Shown here piece after piece: positions 52,320-64,000 of a stretch of DNA of 64,000 nt. The DNA comes from Brevibacillus laterosporus. Its GTDB lineage: Bacteria; Bacillota; Bacilli; Brevibacillales; Brevibacillaceae. The DNA lies in contig NZ_JAUKFY010000004.1 of NCBI RefSeq assembly GCF_030489605.1, forward strand, positions 305,472 to 369,471, given 5' to 3'. A program made the position numbers and the translations under genes. Position 1 is the first letter of the stretch, and the number at the start of each line of letters is the position of its first letter. The notes beneath the pieces are model-generated. The model did not search any database and was not told the DNA's origin. It was given only the letters and a program-made list of their open reading frames with translations.

Positions 52320-53003
52320 TTACTTAGATGCTGATCCTTGTTCCTGACTCAAGCGTTTAATGATATTTTCATTCTCAATCATATCCTCTGGCTTGTCCGC
52401 ATACAACAATCCATAATGCGTTAGCATAGTGGAAATTTGATTATTGTCCGTTAGAATGACATGCAGAACAGCTTTATTTTTAAAATCATAATACTCCAGA
52501 ACTCTTCCTAGGTCGCGTGTTGGCGCTCCATAGACCTTTTTAATATCTTCTAGGGTCAGTTGCTTTTTAGACTCAAGATTTTTCATCAAATCTCCGCGTT
52601 TTAACATCACTTGGGCAGCTACTAATGTAGGATCAGCCGTTTTGGTAAAATATAAAGGATAGGCCTTGTTCCATTTTGCCCCTGTTAATGGATTCATCTT
52701 AATAAAAGCTACTTCTTGCTCTATTTCTGGATTTGGCCCATTCTCCGATTTTAAATTGGTACGAAAATTACTTTTAATGGTCTTTTTTTCTACAGCAGGC
52801 CCATATATTTTTTCCATTTGAGCTAGTGTCGTTTTCCCAATCACAGCATGCTCTGTAAGCTTGAGCTCGGCTGTGAGATCTATCTGATTAACCTTTATAT
52901 CCTGGGCTTTTTCAGTAGGCGTAGTGTTTGATTGATTTCCACTGCAGCCTGTTACAAGTAATAAGCTAGCAAGCACTGCCATAAACATCGATCTTTTTTT
53001 CAT
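52320..53003 (-). CDS. lipoprotein of unknown function
   Basis: A 227-residue lipoprotein (MKKRSMFMAVLASLLLVTGC, lipobox VTGC) with an alpha/beta mature part containing MEKIYGPAVEKKTIKSN, LTLEDIKKVYGAPTRDLGRV and YYDFKNKAVLHVILTDNNQI. Two copies of a KxxYGxP-like motif suggest a duplicated SmpA/OmlA-like fold (inference). It lies upstream of the HEPN gene on the same strand, 63 bases away, perhaps by chance. Confidence 0.65.
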   Translation of the reverse strand: MKKRSMFMAVLASLLLVTGCSGNQSNTTPTEKAQDIKVNQIDLTAELKLTEHAVIGKTTLAQMEKIYGPAVEKKTIKSNFRTNLKSENGPNPEIEQEVAFIKMNPLTGAKWNKAYPLYFTKTADPTLVAAQVMLKRGDLMKNLESKKQLTLEDIKKVYGAPTRDLGRVLEYYDFKNKAVLHVILTDNNQISTMLTHYGLLYADKPEDMIENENIIKRLSQEQGSASK

Positions 53004-53111
53004 AAAAATCTGTCCTCTCTTGTTTAACTATAATTCTCAGCGTTACAAACACTTCCCTGTGCATGTGATACCAATTTCCCTCCCATACTAATCACGAAGG
53101 AGCTGATAAGG

Positions 53112-53261
53112 ATGGCAAAAGATGATTTCTTAGTAGAAAATCCGCATCAAACATATAATAACCAATTTCAAGGCTTAGAACAAACCGGGGAACCTTTACC
53201 AGGGACAAAAAAGGTAAAGCAAAAGAATCATTCCCGTCAAGTTAAAACACGCGAAGGATAA
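53112..53261 (+). CDS. small, hydrophilic protein (possible spore protein)
   Basis: A 49-residue protein rich in Gln, Asn and Lys, ending KQKNHSRQVKTREG. AAGGAGCTGATAAGG precedes the ATG, and a terminator follows. Composition is like minor small acid-soluble spore proteins, but no family signature is recognised. Confidence 0.55.
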   Translation: MAKDDFLVENPHQTYNNQFQGLEQTGEPLPGTKKVKQKNHSRQVKTREG

Positions 53262-53273
53262 TCCTCTGCTAAC

Positions 53274-53305
53274 AAGCCGCCCTTCTCTGTCCGGATTGGC
53301 GGTTT
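53274..53305 (+). terminator. terminator of the small gene at 53112
   Basis: AAGCCGCC pairs with GGCGGTTT (one G-U) around a 16-base loop, followed by T-rich sequence. Confidence 0.75.
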
Positions 53306-53392
53306 TGTTTATTTTTCCCACTCTTAACGTTCCATCAGTCCTATTGACCCACATTTTTCCATATGATATGGTATAAGAGCAACTACATATGG

Positions 53393-53489
53393 ATACGGGA
53401 GCTTGGATGAAGCCAGGCTGAGAGGGTGGAGAACTCTGCTACCGACCGTGAAACCTGATCTGGATAATGCCAGCGTAGGAAACGATCCC
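53393..53489 (+). promoter_or_regulatory. thiamine pyrophosphate (TPP) riboswitch
   Basis: The conserved THI-box elements are present in order: ACGGGAGC, GGCTGAGAGGG, ACCGACCGTGAAACCTGATC and TGGATAATGCCAGCGTAGGAA. It lies upstream of thiC, with a terminator hairpin between, so TPP should shut off thiC. Confidence 0.96.
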
Positions 53490-53534
53490 ATACGAATTAC
53501 TTCGTTTATTTCAGCATGTTTATTTTGTATGGAT

Positions 53535-55405
<1,871 letters not shown>

Positions 55406-55494
55406 GCTCGTTTATTAGCTTGTATTATACAGTATGCTGTACACCCTCTTGTCTTTTTCTTGCAAGCTAATAAGACCTTCTTTTATGAGTAAAG

Positions 55495-55531
55495 AAAAAA
55501 GGTTGCTGAAATAAACCAGCAACCTTTTTTT
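55495..55531. terminator. bidirectional terminator between thiC and pdhD
   Basis: GGTTGCTG pairs with CAGCAACC around an 8-base loop, with A and T runs of 6-7 on either side, so it can work on both strands. Confidence 0.88.
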
Positions 55532-55542
55532 ATAGAAAACAA

Positions 55543-56955
55543 TTATTTTACTACTACGTGAATCGGACGACCAAGCGCCATTTCTGCAGCTTCCAATGTT
55601 ACTTCGCCCAAAGTTGGGTGAGCATGGATTGTTAGCTCGATATCTTCTAATGTAGCACCCATCTCAATAGCCAAAGCTACTTCAGATACGATGTTAGAAG
55701 CATCTTCCCCAACGAATTGTGCACCTAGAACTACTCCTGTTTCTTTGTCAGCAATGATTTTTGCAAATCCTTCGCCGGCATTAACAGATAGAGCACGTCC
55801 GTTAGCAGCATAAGGGAAACGACCTACAACTACATCTAGACCTTGTTCTTTTGCTTCTCTTTCAGAGATACCCACACTGGACATTTCCGGATCGGAGAAT
55901 ACAACAGAAGGAATGCACTTGTAATCCACTTCTGCCGCATGTCCCGCAATTGCTTCTGCAGCCACTTTACCTTCATAAGAAGCTTTGTGAGCTAGCGCAA
56001 GACCTGGAACAATGTCACCAATCGCGAAGATGTGTGGCAGGCTTGTACGACCTTGTTTATCTACTTCGATCAAACCGCGCTCGTTCATTTTCACGCCGAT
56101 TGCTTCAAGACCGATATCATTTGTGTTAGGCTTACGGCCAACAGTAACTAGTACGTAATCAGCTTCAAAGGACATTTCTTCTCCTTTTACTTCTGCTTTT
56201 ACGACTACACCGTTCTCTGATTCTTCCACGCCTTTTGCAAGAGCTTTGGTATGAATTTTCACGTTGTGTTTTTTCAAACGACGTTCAACTAGACGAGTCA
56301 TGTCTTGTTCAAATCCAGGTAGGATATGGTCTGCACCCTCAAGGATTGTAAGTTCTGTACCAAATTTAGCAAGAACTGTACCAAGCTCAACCCCGATGTA
56401 TCCACCGCCGATAACTACCATGCGTTTTGGAATTTCGTTAAGACTTAATACCTCAGTAGAGGACAAGACTCGCTTGCTCCATTTAAACGCTGGGAGTTCG
56501 AACGGACGAGAACCTGTTGCGATAATCGCATTGTTGAACTTGAATTTATGGGACTCATTTTCGTTATAAACGCTGATTTCATTCTCAGACAAGAAGAACG
56601 CTTCCCCGGAAACTAGACGTACTTTGTTTCCTTTGAACAAGGAAGCAACCCCGCCAGTCAATTGTTTCACGATGCCGCTTTTCCATTCTTGTACTTTCGC
56701 ATAGTCAACTTTCACGTTTTCCATGGTAATACCCATGCTAGCACCATGCTGTGCATTTTCATAAACGTGAGAAGCATGGATCAGAGCTTTTGATGGGATA
56801 CAACCCACGTTCAAGCATACGCCACCTACGTTACCACGTTCTACTACAACTACGCTTTTCCCCAATTGAGCTGCGCGGATTGCTGCGACATAACCACCAG
56901 GACCTGCCCCGATGACTACTACGTCAATTTCTTCTACGAATTCTCCTACTACCAT
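55543..56955 (-). CDS. pdhD: dihydrolipoamide dehydrogenase (E3)
   Basis: E3 reoxidises the lipoyl group of E2 with FAD and NAD+. The 470 residues have the FAD site [19 protein letters not shown], the redox disulfide [13 protein letters not shown], the NAD site [13 protein letters not shown] and the C-terminal catalytic HAHPTLGE. It is the last gene of the pdhABCD operon, four bases after pdhC; GGAGGG precedes the ATG. Confidence 0.96.
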   Translation of the reverse strand: MVVGEFVEEIDVVVIGAGPGGYVAAIRAAQLGKSVVVVERGNVGGVCLNVGCIPSKALIHASHVYENAQHGASMGITMENVKVDYAKVQEWKSGIVKQLTGGVASLFKGNKVRLVSGEAFFLSENEISVYNENESHKFKFNNAIIATGSRPFELPAFKWSKRVLSSTEVLSLNEIPKRMVVIGGGYIGVELGTVLAKFGTELTILEGADHILPGFEQDMTRLVERRLKKHNVKIHTKALAKGVEESENGVVVKAEVKGEEMSFEADYVLVTVGRKPNTNDIGLEAIGVKMNERGLIEVDKQGRTSLPHIFAIGDIVPGLALAHKASYEGKVAAEAIAGHAAEVDYKCIPSVVFSDPEMSSVGISEREAKEQGLDVVVGRFPYAANGRALSVNAGEGFAKIIADKETGVVLGAQFVGEDASNIVSEVALAIEMGATLEDIELTIHAHPTLGEVTLEAAEMALGRPIHVVVK

Positions 56956-56959
56956 GTTG

Positions 56960-58279
56960 TTATCCCTCCATAACCAATAGTGTTGGGTTCTCCAGAAGCT
57001 TTTTGATATAGTTCATGAAACGTTGCGCTGGATCTCCATCGATTAGACGGTGGTCAAAGCTTAGAGACAACGCTAAGACTGGTGCAACAACAATCTCACC
57101 GTTTTTCACTACTGGTTTCTCTTCAATGCGACCTACACCCAAAATAGCTACTTCAGGATGGTTGATCACTGGAGTGAAGAACATTCCACCAGCAGAACCG
57201 ATGTTTGTGATGCTGAAAGTAGAACCTTTCATTTCATCGGCAGTTGCTTTACGGTCACGAGCTTTACCAGCTAATTCGTTAATCTCAGCAGAGATTTCGA
57301 AGATGGATTTACGATCTGCGCCTTTAACTACAGGTACGAGCAAGCCCTCTTCTGTAGATGTTGCAATACCAATATTATAGTACTTTTTAAAGATGATTTC
57401 TTGTGTTTCATCATCCATAGATGTGTTAAGGATTGGGAATTTTTTCAAACCAGCCACTACTGCTTTCACAATGAATGGAAGGTAAGTTAATTTAATTCCT
57501 TGTTCCATAGCTAGTGGTTTACCTTCTTTACGTAGATCAACCAAGCCAGTAACGTCTACTTCGTCAAACAAAGTAACGTGTGGAGCTGTGTATTTAGATT
57601 TAACCATTGCTTTAGAAATAGCTTTACGGATACCTTTCAAAGGTACGCGCTCTTCTAATTCGAAAGCTTGTGGAGCGTAGTGTTGTGTAGGTGTAGCTGC
57701 TGCTTGAGTAGCAGTTGGTGCTGCTGCCGCCGCTGGTGCTGCTGCTTGAGCAGGTGCTGCAGCGCCACCAGCAAGATATGCATCTACATCAGCTTTGGTA
57801 ATTCGGCCAACTTTACCGCCTGTACCTGGTACAAGGGCCAAATCAATGTTCTTTTCACGAGCGTATTTACGCACGGAAGGAGTAGCAAGTACTTGCTTGC
57901 GATCGATTGGAGCTCCGCCTTGAGCAACAGCTGGTGCTGGTGCTGCCGCCGCTGGTGCTTCAGTAGCTTTAGGAGCTTCTTGAGCTGGAGCTGCGCTTTC
58001 GCCACCATGTCCATGATCTGCACCTTCAGGCAATGCACCTTCTACTTCAATGACACAAAGTGTGTCACCTACTGTAGAAACAGTACCTTCACTCACATTG
58101 ATCTCAACTACTTTACCTGCAACAGGAGATGGTAGTTCTACCATGGATTTGTCGTTTTGTACTTCTAGGATAACTTGATCCTCTTCAATTGTATCTCCTA
58201 CAGCAACATGCCATTTTGCAATTTCGCCTTCGTGGATACCTTCACCGGTTTCCGGCAGTTTATATTCAAATCGTGCCAC
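56960..58279 (-). CDS. pdhC: dihydrolipoamide acetyltransferase (E2)
   Basis: E2 carries acetyl groups and forms the core of the pyruvate dehydrogenase complex. One lipoyl domain (residues 1-80, lipoyl lysine in [14 protein letters not shown]), an Ala/Pro linker, a peripheral subunit-binding domain (about 128-165, [16 protein letters not shown]), a second Ala-rich linker and the catalytic domain (about 205-439, active-site motif [14 protein letters not shown]). The 439-residue length fits a one-lipoyl Firmicute E2. The branched-chain complex is the alternative, but operon and size support pyruvate. Confidence 0.95.
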   Translation of the reverse strand: MARFEYKLPETGEGIHEGEIAKWHVAVGDTIEEDQVILEVQNDKSMVELPSPVAGKVVEINVSEGTVSTVGDTLCVIEVEGALPEGADHGHGGESAAPAQEAPKATEAPAAAAPAPAVAQGGAPIDRKQVLATPSVRKYAREKNIDLALVPGTGGKVGRITKADVDAYLAGGAAAPAQAAAPAAAAAPTATQAAATPTQHYAPQAFELEERVPLKGIRKAISKAMVKSKYTAPHVTLFDEVDVTGLVDLRKEGKPLAMEQGIKLTYLPFIVKAVVAGLKKFPILNTSMDDETQEIIFKKYYNIGIATSTEEGLLVPVVKGADRKSIFEISAEINELAGKARDRKATADEMKGSTFSITNIGSAGGMFFTPVINHPEVAILGVGRIEEKPVVKNGEIVVAPVLALSLSFDHRLIDGDPAQRFMNYIKKLLENPTLLVMEG

Positions 58280-58349
58280 TATAATTCCCTCCTATCGATT
58301 TCGAGAAAGAAGGCGGAAAGCTTACTTTCCGCCATTGATTATACGAATC

Positions 58350-59327
58350 TTAGAACTCCAATACGCGGTTCACGCCGTCAATAACACCTTTTACATCAGG
58401 AAGCCAAACATCTTCTGCTTGTGCAAACGGGAACACGGAATCTGGAGGTGCGATACGAAGAACAGGCGCTTCTAGATGTAAGATAGCTTTTTCGTTGATT
58501 TGCGCGATGATTTCAGCAGCGACACCGGCAGTGCGTTGTGCTTCTTGCACAACGATTGCACGATTTGTTTTTTGTACGGAAGCAAGGATTGTTTCCATAT
58601 CTAATGGAGACAGGGTGCGCAAGTCGATAACTTCAACGCTTTTACCTTGTTTTTCCAATTCTTCCGCAGCTTTCATGCTTGTTTGAACCATTGCACCGTA
58701 AGTGATGATCGTTACATCTGTACCCTCACGAACGATGTTTGCTTTACCCAATGGAATTGTATATTCGCCTTCCGGTACTTCTTGACGGAAGGAACGATAT
58801 AGTTTCATATGCTCAAGGAAGATTACCGGATCGTTATCGCGAATCGCGGAGATCAATAGACCTTTTGCATCGTAAGGATTAGATGGGATTACCACTTTCA
58901 CACCTGGTGTTTGAAGGAAGATACCTTCTAGTGAGTCAGAATGCAACTCAGGGGTTTTTACGCCGCCACCAAATGGAGAGCGGAATACGATTGGGCTAGT
59001 GAATTTTCCACCAGAACGGTAACGCATGCGAGCAGCTTGAGTTGCGATCGCATCAATTGTTTCAAAAACGAAACCAAAGAATTGAATCTCAACAACTGGA
59101 CGGAATCCGTTGATACCAAGACCTACTGCCAATCCACCAAATCCAGATTCAGCTAGAGGCGTATCGAATACGCGGTCTTCGCCAAACTCTTTTTGCAGAT
59201 TTTCTGTTGCACGGAATACACCGCCATTATTACCCACGTCTTCCCCAAATACTAGAACTTGAGGGTCGCGTGCCAATTCAATACGCATCGCATCAGTAAT
59301 GGCTTGAATCATTGTCAAATTTGCCAT
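58350..59327 (-). CDS. pdhB: pyruvate dehydrogenase E1 beta subunit
   Basis: The 325-residue E1 beta subunit forms the heterotetramer with PdhA. Typical motifs are [60 protein letters not shown] and [20 protein letters not shown]. It lies three bases after pdhA and 70 bases before pdhC. Confidence 0.95.
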   Translation of the reverse strand: MANLTMIQAITDAMRIELARDPQVLVFGEDVGNNGGVFRATENLQKEFGEDRVFDTPLAESGFGGLAVGLGINGFRPVVEIQFFGFVFETIDAIATQAARMRYRSGGKFTSPIVFRSPFGGGVKTPELHSDSLEGIFLQTPGVKVVIPSNPYDAKGLLISAIRDNDPVIFLEHMKLYRSFRQEVPEGEYTIPLGKANIVREGTDVTIITYGAMVQTSMKAAEELEKQGKSVEVIDLRTLSPLDMETILASVQKTNRAIVVQEAQRTAGVAAEIIAQINEKAILHLEAPVLRIAPPDSVFPFAQAEDVWLPDVKGVIDGVNRVLEF

Positions 59328-59330
59328 GGC

Positions 59331-60416
<1,086 letters not shown>

Positions 60417-60681
60417 TTAGCTCACCTCATTAACGGAGTTTTGTTTGGAGTAAAATTACATTTTTCGGAAGATACGAAAGCCCTGTATATGTGAACCATA
60501 TAAAAGTTATTTTAACTGTTATATTTCAGTTCATGACTCTGTTTTTTGTGTTATAATATAGTCATTACAGGGGTTTACTTGTTCCTGTTATTATCAATGA
60601 TAAGTTCTGTATCATTTTTTTGCAAGACCTTAATTACAATTTGTTAAAACGATAGAATAATTGTCGGGAGGTTTTCATTCG

Positions 60682-61416
60682 ATGTCAGACATCCTAAAAC
60701 GAACCATCATCAAAGAAGAACTTACCAGCAAGTACCTAGATGCACCACGTCAAGTAAAAGTATATTTACCTCCGGGTTACAATGACATGCTCTCCTACCC
60801 GGTCATCTACTGTCAGGATGGAAATGAGTTCTTTACGATGGGACGAATCGCTACAATTGCTAACCGCCTTATTCTCGAAGAAGGCATGCAGCCTATGATT
60901 ATTGTCGGCGTCTCAAACGAACGAAGCAAACGCACCAGTGAATACTCACATGTTGGGGAGAGAAACCCTGGGTACAAACGCTTCTTCGCAGAGGAGCTTG
61001 TGCCTTATATTGAAGACAAATATCCAATCCGACAAGACCCGGATAGCCGTATTCTAGCCGGTGACTCCCTTGGCGGCACAGTTTCGTTCCATTTAGCTCT
61101 TGATTACCCTCATCTCTTCCACAAAATCATCTCTTTATCAGGTGCATTCTTTGATGCCTCTATTGATGAGGCGAAAAAAGAAACTGACCTATCCTGGATG
61201 AATATGTGGATGATCGTAGGCTTAGAAGAGTTGCAAGTCGAAACCAGTACAGGCACTTACGATTTCTTGGACTACAACCGAAGAATGAAGTCTGTTTTGG
61301 ATCAAAAGCAAGCACGTATCTCCTATATTGAGGATCACGGCGACCATGTATGGGGCTTTTGGCAACGAGTGCTACCTGATGCATTGACCCACTTCTTTCC
61401 AATCTCAGGTCTGTAA
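60682..61416 (+). CDS. alpha/beta hydrolase, esterase-D family
   Basis: A 244-residue serine hydrolase of the PF00756 (esterase D/enterochelin-esterase) type: KVYLPPGYNDMLSYPVIYCQ, RILAGDSLGGTVSFHLALD (nucleophile elbow GDSLGG), and DHGDHVWGFW with the catalytic histidine. The start at 60682 follows GGGAGG. Substrate unknown. It is transcribed divergently from pdhA; a TATAAT at 60552 with a weak -35 could be its promoter. Confidence 0.85.
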   Translation: MSDILKRTIIKEELTSKYLDAPRQVKVYLPPGYNDMLSYPVIYCQDGNEFFTMGRIATIANRLILEEGMQPMIIVGVSNERSKRTSEYSHVGERNPGYKRFFAEELVPYIEDKYPIRQDPDSRILAGDSLGGTVSFHLALDYPHLFHKIISLSGAFFDASIDEAKKETDLSWMNMWMIVGLEELQVETSTGTYDFLDYNRRMKSVLDQKQARISYIEDHGDHVWGFWQRVLPDALTHFFPISGL

Positions 61417-61424
61417 ACTATGAC

Positions 61425-61450
61425 AAGGGGGTGCTTCTGCCCCCTTTTTT
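61425..61450 (+). terminator. terminator of the esterase gene
   Basis: AAGGGGG pairs with CCCCCTT around an 8-base loop, followed by T residues. Confidence 0.85.
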
Positions 61451-61549
61451 AGCCTTAAAGAAATACAGGCTGATAGGACGGCAAGGACATCGCAGCTTCC
61501 TAATAAAATAATTGCGACACTTCCCATTCAATTGGTAACGCTTTCATTT

Positions 61550-61741
61550 CTATAGGCCATTAATTTCTCGGATATTTTCATACCTGTAGGTCCGCCCATC
61601 AGATAAGCGAATCTCCTCATCGGTTGCTTCCGAAATTTCGCCAGCCACTTGTTGCGAATCTGCTAATACAATATTAACCAGCTTACTGACTTCCCGATTC
61701 ATCTGTTGCTTCATCTTCATAATATCTTGTTGTGAAATCAC
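61550..61741 (-). CDS. small hypothetical protein
   Basis: A 63-residue cytoplasmic protein, half helical (IMKMKQQMNREVSKLVNIVL) and half beta (AGEISEATDEEIRLSDGRTY). The C-terminal half resembles small SH3-like beta hairpins. Function unknown. Confidence 0.6.
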   Translation of the reverse strand: MISQQDIMKMKQQMNREVSKLVNIVLADSQQVAGEISEATDEEIRLSDGRTYRYENIREINGL

Positions 61742-62168
61742 GTATCCACCCCAGTTTCATAAGTTCCTCTTTCCTAGTATGACAAACAGAGCTTTCCTTT
61801 AATCGCACGAAGAAGAACTGTAGAACGAGATTTTATAGAAGAGGAGCTTCCTTCCGCCTTTCCTTACTACCTAAAAATAAGGCCTTCTTCATTTACACAA
61901 ACAAAGAATCAAAAAGAGAATACAAAATTTAGACAAATCGATCGTTAGTTTCCCTTTAATAAAAAGATGAAGCCAGCGCTTCCTTTGCCTTTTCTGGAAA
62001 ATTCAGCTATTTTAATAGTGTTAGCTAGACAACTTTTTACTATGTATAACCCTTATCATACTCTCTTTCAATGATAGGATAACATACAGATAATCATGTG
62101 TCATAAAATAATTGTATTTGAAGTAATTTCATCAAAATAATTGAAACACAAATGCTCGGTAATACAAA
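61742..62168. other. intergenic stretch without supported genes
   Basis: About 430 AT-rich bases between the small gene at 61550 and the tRNA terminator. I see no coding or RNA feature. Confidence 0.4.
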
Positions 62169-62197
62169 AAGCACCTTGACTAACAGTCAAAGTGCTT
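62169..62197 (-). terminator. terminator of the tRNA operon
   Basis: On the minus strand AAGCACTTTGACT pairs with AGTCAAGGTGCTT (one mismatch) around GTT, followed by T residues. Confidence 0.85.
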
Positions 62198-62208
62198 ACT
62201 TACAAGTA

Positions 62209-62293
62209 TGGTGGGGAGAGACGGATTCGAACCGCCGAACCCTGAGGGAGCAGATTTACAGTCTGCCGTGTTTAGCCACTTCACTATCTCCCC
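62209..62293 (-). tRNA. tRNA-Tyr (anticodon GTA)
   Basis: An 85-nt tRNA with acceptor GGGGAGA/TCTCCCC, a long variable arm typical of tRNA-Tyr, anticodon loop CTGTAAA (anticodon GTA) and T-loop GGTTCGAATCC. CCA is encoded. Confidence 0.96.
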
Positions 62294-62300
62294 GTAAAAA

Positions 62301-62376
62301 TGGTGCCGGCGATAGGACTTGAACCCACAACCCCCTGATTACAAGTCAGGTGCTCTACCAATTGAGCTACACCGGC
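62301..62376 (-). tRNA. tRNA-Thr (anticodon TGT)
   Basis: A 76-nt tRNA with acceptor GCCGGTG/CGCCGGC, D-arm AGCTCAATTGGTAGAGC, anticodon loop CTTGTAA (anticodon TGT) and T-loop GGTTCAAGTCC. CCA is encoded. It precedes tRNA-Tyr in one transcript. Confidence 0.96.
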
Positions 62377-62527
62377 ATCTCAAGCAACTAATATATAATT
62401 TGCTTCACAACAAGATTGAGTATATCATGAACCTTTTTGATATTCAATACCTTTTTGAAAAAAATTTTAAAATGGTATTTCCTTTAAAAATGGGACAGAC
62501 TATTACCGTGAAGGGAGGCTTTTCTCC

Positions 62528-62680
62528 ATGAATTACGATCCACATCGTCATGCAGAGCCGAGTGAGTTGTTATTTGTAGATGAGCACGAATTATCCTACC
62601 CTCCTCGTGAAGAAGATGCATTTACAGATGCTTATTTATCTTCGCTGGGATGGTACGATTGGCCTGGAGCATTTTATTAA
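62528..62680 (+). CDS. small acidic protein
   Basis: A 50-residue acidic, aromatic-rich peptide (MNYDPHRHAEPSELLFVDEH to LGWYDWPGAFY). GAAGGGAGG precedes the ATG at good spacing, and a GGGTTGCCAA/TTGGCAACCC hairpin lies downstream at about 62695-62721. Function unknown. Confidence 0.6.
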   Translation: MNYDPHRHAEPSELLFVDEHELSYPPREEDAFTDAYLSSLGWYDWPGAFY

Positions 62681-62887
62681 AAACTAGTTAGCTTGGGTTG
62701 CCAAGTTCATATTGGCAACCCAATATTCATATTTTGAGCCAGTTTTTACTGTTCCTACTTTTACCTTAAAAAATGTAACCATTCCTTACATTCAATATGT
62801 TCACGTAAAAGTGCGTAAGAGGTTTGCCACAAGGAAGGTAAGTTTGTTATGATGAACACATCCTAACAAGGTAAGGAGTCCTCGACG

Positions 62888-63190
62888 ATGAAAGCAAAAA
62901 TTACTCGCAATGCGGCCAAAAAAATCAATGAAATTATGGCTCAGGAAACTGATAAAGATTTAAAGCTTCGCGTATACATCACACACAAACACGGTAATCA
63001 CGCTCATTACGGAATGACCTTGGACAAACCATCAGAGAAGGATACCGTTGTATCTACTGATAAAGACATTGATGTTCTTCTTGAAACCTCCGAGGAATTA
63101 CTAGATGGCGTTGTAATAGACTATCTGTTTATTCCAGAGGAAGGCTTTGTTGTAACTAATCCAAGCAAGGGCAATACAGGAGATCACTAA
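62888..63190 (+). CDS. HesB/IscA-like protein lacking the cluster cysteines
   Basis: A 100-residue protein with the A-type carrier fold pattern: ITRNAAKKINEIMAQE, LKLRVYIT, HYGMTLDKPSEKDTVVSTDK, DIDVLLETSEELLDGVVIDY and GFVVTNP. Canonical IscA/SufA has three cysteines (one after the LRV strand, two near the C-terminus). Here none exists: HKHGNHAHYG replaces the first site and NPSKGNTGDH the last. It probably does not carry a normal Fe-S cluster; the His cluster may bind metal (inference). GGTAAGGAG precedes the ATG. Confidence 0.75.
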   Translation: MKAKITRNAAKKINEIMAQETDKDLKLRVYITHKHGNHAHYGMTLDKPSEKDTVVSTDKDIDVLLETSEELLDGVVIDYLFIPEEGFVVTNPSKGNTGDH

Positions 63191-63251
63191 TTTTTCTACC
63201 TGATTCATTTGTTTGAATCAAATCATATTCTACATATCATTTGTCTTAAAA

Positions 63252-63284
63252 AGAAACCACGAGGAGCACTTCTTCGTGGTTTCT
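63252..63284 (+). terminator. terminator of the HesB-like gene
   Basis: AGAAACCACGA pairs perfectly with TCGTGGTTTCT around an 11-base loop. Confidence 0.8.
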
Positions 63285-63310
63285 CCATTTTCTAAACAGG
63301 AGGAAGGATC

Positions 63311-63553
63311 ATGCAATTTACTCAGATGAATCAAAACTTGCAAACAACACTCCCCTATGGAAATTTAACCATCTCTAGTGACCGTCGGCAAGGCTTTAAA
63401 CCGATTGATTCGCCAGTTTCTGCCGTTAATGGGTGTAGCCAAATCGTCTTTACTCGCATCCTTGAAAAAAACGAATCTCTTACAACTCGCTTACTCTTTA
63501 TGCTGATGCCATTTAATCCTAAAATCAAGGTAGCGAAGCTTACTAGCTTTTGA
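63311..63553 (+). pseudogene. truncated OsmC-family protein gene
   Basis: The ATG at 63311 has an excellent ribosome binding site (AGGAGGAAGG). The first 53 residues (LPYGNLTISSDRRQGFKPID, CSQIVFTRILEKNES) match the N-terminus of OsmC-family peroxidase-like proteins. The usual 80-90 C-terminal residues are missing; instead the frame runs about 20 codons into sequence antisense to an ABC transporter gene. So the gene ends at a rearrangement junction near 63485. Confidence 0.6.
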
Positions 63554-63734
63554 TAGTCATTTGTATTTTCTAGCATCGTTCTAATTAAGATTCCCATCCA
63601 ATTTTCGATTGTCGCTACGATCAGAGAAGCAACGATACAGAGAAAAAGCCAAAAACGATATGGTCTTACATGTGTTAATGCCCACTGGAATACAGGTTTT
63701 TTGAGGGATGTTTGTCTTGTTTTTGAAAATTCAT
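63490..63734 (-). pseudogene. N-terminal fragment of an ABC transporter membrane protein
   Basis: On the minus strand the ATG at 63734 (AGAGGAG upstream) starts MNFQKQDKHPSK, then a one-base shift in an A-run leads to PVFQWALTHVRPYRFWLFLC and ATIENWMGILIRTMLENTND, the start of an ABC exporter membrane domain. The gene ends at about 63500, where sequence from the OsmC-type gene begins on the other strand. Only the first 75 or so residues remain. Confidence 0.55.
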
Positions 63735-63761
63735 CTGCTGCTCCTCTCGAAAAGATAAATA

Positions 63762-63803
63762 GTGATTTCCCCTACAAACAAGAATCTTTATAGGGGAAAT
63801 CAC
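63762..63803 (-). terminator. hairpin after the gene at the right edge
   Basis: A perfect 13-bp stem, GTGATTTCCCCTA with TAGGGGAAATCAC, around a 16-base loop. The T tail on the minus strand is weak (CTATTTATC). It probably ends the gene entering from the right. Confidence 0.6.
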
Positions 63804-63831
63804 GGAAATTACACTTCCTACTGTACATCAT

Positions 63832-64000
63832 TTACTTCAGAGCAAAAATCGCTTGGAGAATCTCTTTGAGTATGGAGCCATTTTTAGTAACTTGTTCTCC
63901 GCTAAGCATCCTCGAATGATCTCCATAGCCACGATAGTTTATAAATTTTTCAGATGCTCGTGCCCACACTTCCTCATTCCATCGCTTCGCCTCATAGGCA
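63832..64000 (-). CDS. C-terminal part of an unrecognised protein
   Basis: The last 55 codons of a gene that starts beyond the window edge. The visible end contains KRWNEEVWARASEKFINYRG, YGDHSRMLSGEQ and LKEILQAIFALK. I do not recognise the family; the N-terminal part is needed. Confidence 0.5.
   Translation of the reverse strand, partial: AYEAKRWNEEVWARASEKFINYRGYGDHSRMLSGEQVTKNGSILKEILQAIFALK

Overview
The window reads as the chromosome of a motile, spore-forming, low-GC Gram-positive of the Brevibacillus/Paenibacillus type. The gene families (ParC/ParE, a NprR-like HTH-TPR regulator, a SleB-like cortex hydrolase, YfhH, DUF1292, DUF1444 and DUF3900 proteins), the strong AGGAGG ribosome binding sites with GTG/TTG starts, and a four-copy flagellin array fit Brevibacillus (for example B. 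laterosporus) best. The species is inferred, not shown. Most of the first 27 kb and the block 45-60 kb lie on the minus strand.

Housekeeping left arm (1-22 kb): parC (cut by the window edge) and parE; a YebC-family protein; small DUF proteins; a six-gene operon with an ECF sigma factor, a TolB-like anti-sigma factor, a 767-residue membrane protein and an ABC-2 exporter; thyA-folA; a nikABCDE metal ABC importer behind a cobalamin riboswitch with a visible terminator; a nitroreductase; and a MarR/DoxX pair in which each gene carries a near-identical perfect palindrome upstream.

Accessory centre (22.7-40.2 kb): four tandem flagellin genes, each with a sigma-D type promoter, a ~175-nt leader with a GGA-loop hairpin plus a GGA in the Shine-Dalgarno (CsrA style), and a related terminator. 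Broken phage-tail-like genes on the plus strand sit between flagellins 3 and 4 and just beyond flagellin 4. These are followed by a compact bidirectional small-RNA locus, a run of secreted proteins including an M23 peptidase, and an HTH-TPR (RRNPP-type) receptor with an adjacent 46-codon secreted propeptide. A phage lysis cassette follows (XhlA-like protein, SLH-tagged amidase, frameshifted holin). Frameshifts are concentrated in the phage-derived genes, so this looks like a decaying prophage or tail-particle locus mixed with the flagellin cluster. The RRNPP pair is the best candidate for an undescribed system.

Right arm (40.5-64 kb): a lipoprotein cyclophilin, a SleB-like hydrolase, conserved DUF genes, a DEAD-box helicase, a phosphodiester glycosidase, a low-molecular-weight tyrosine phosphatase, a HEPN protein, thiC under a TPP riboswitch, the complete pdhABCD operon, an esterase, tRNA-Tyr and tRNA-Thr, and a cysteine-free HesB/IscA-like protein. 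A rearrangement scar follows, where a truncated OsmC-type gene abuts a truncated ABC transporter gene on the other strand.
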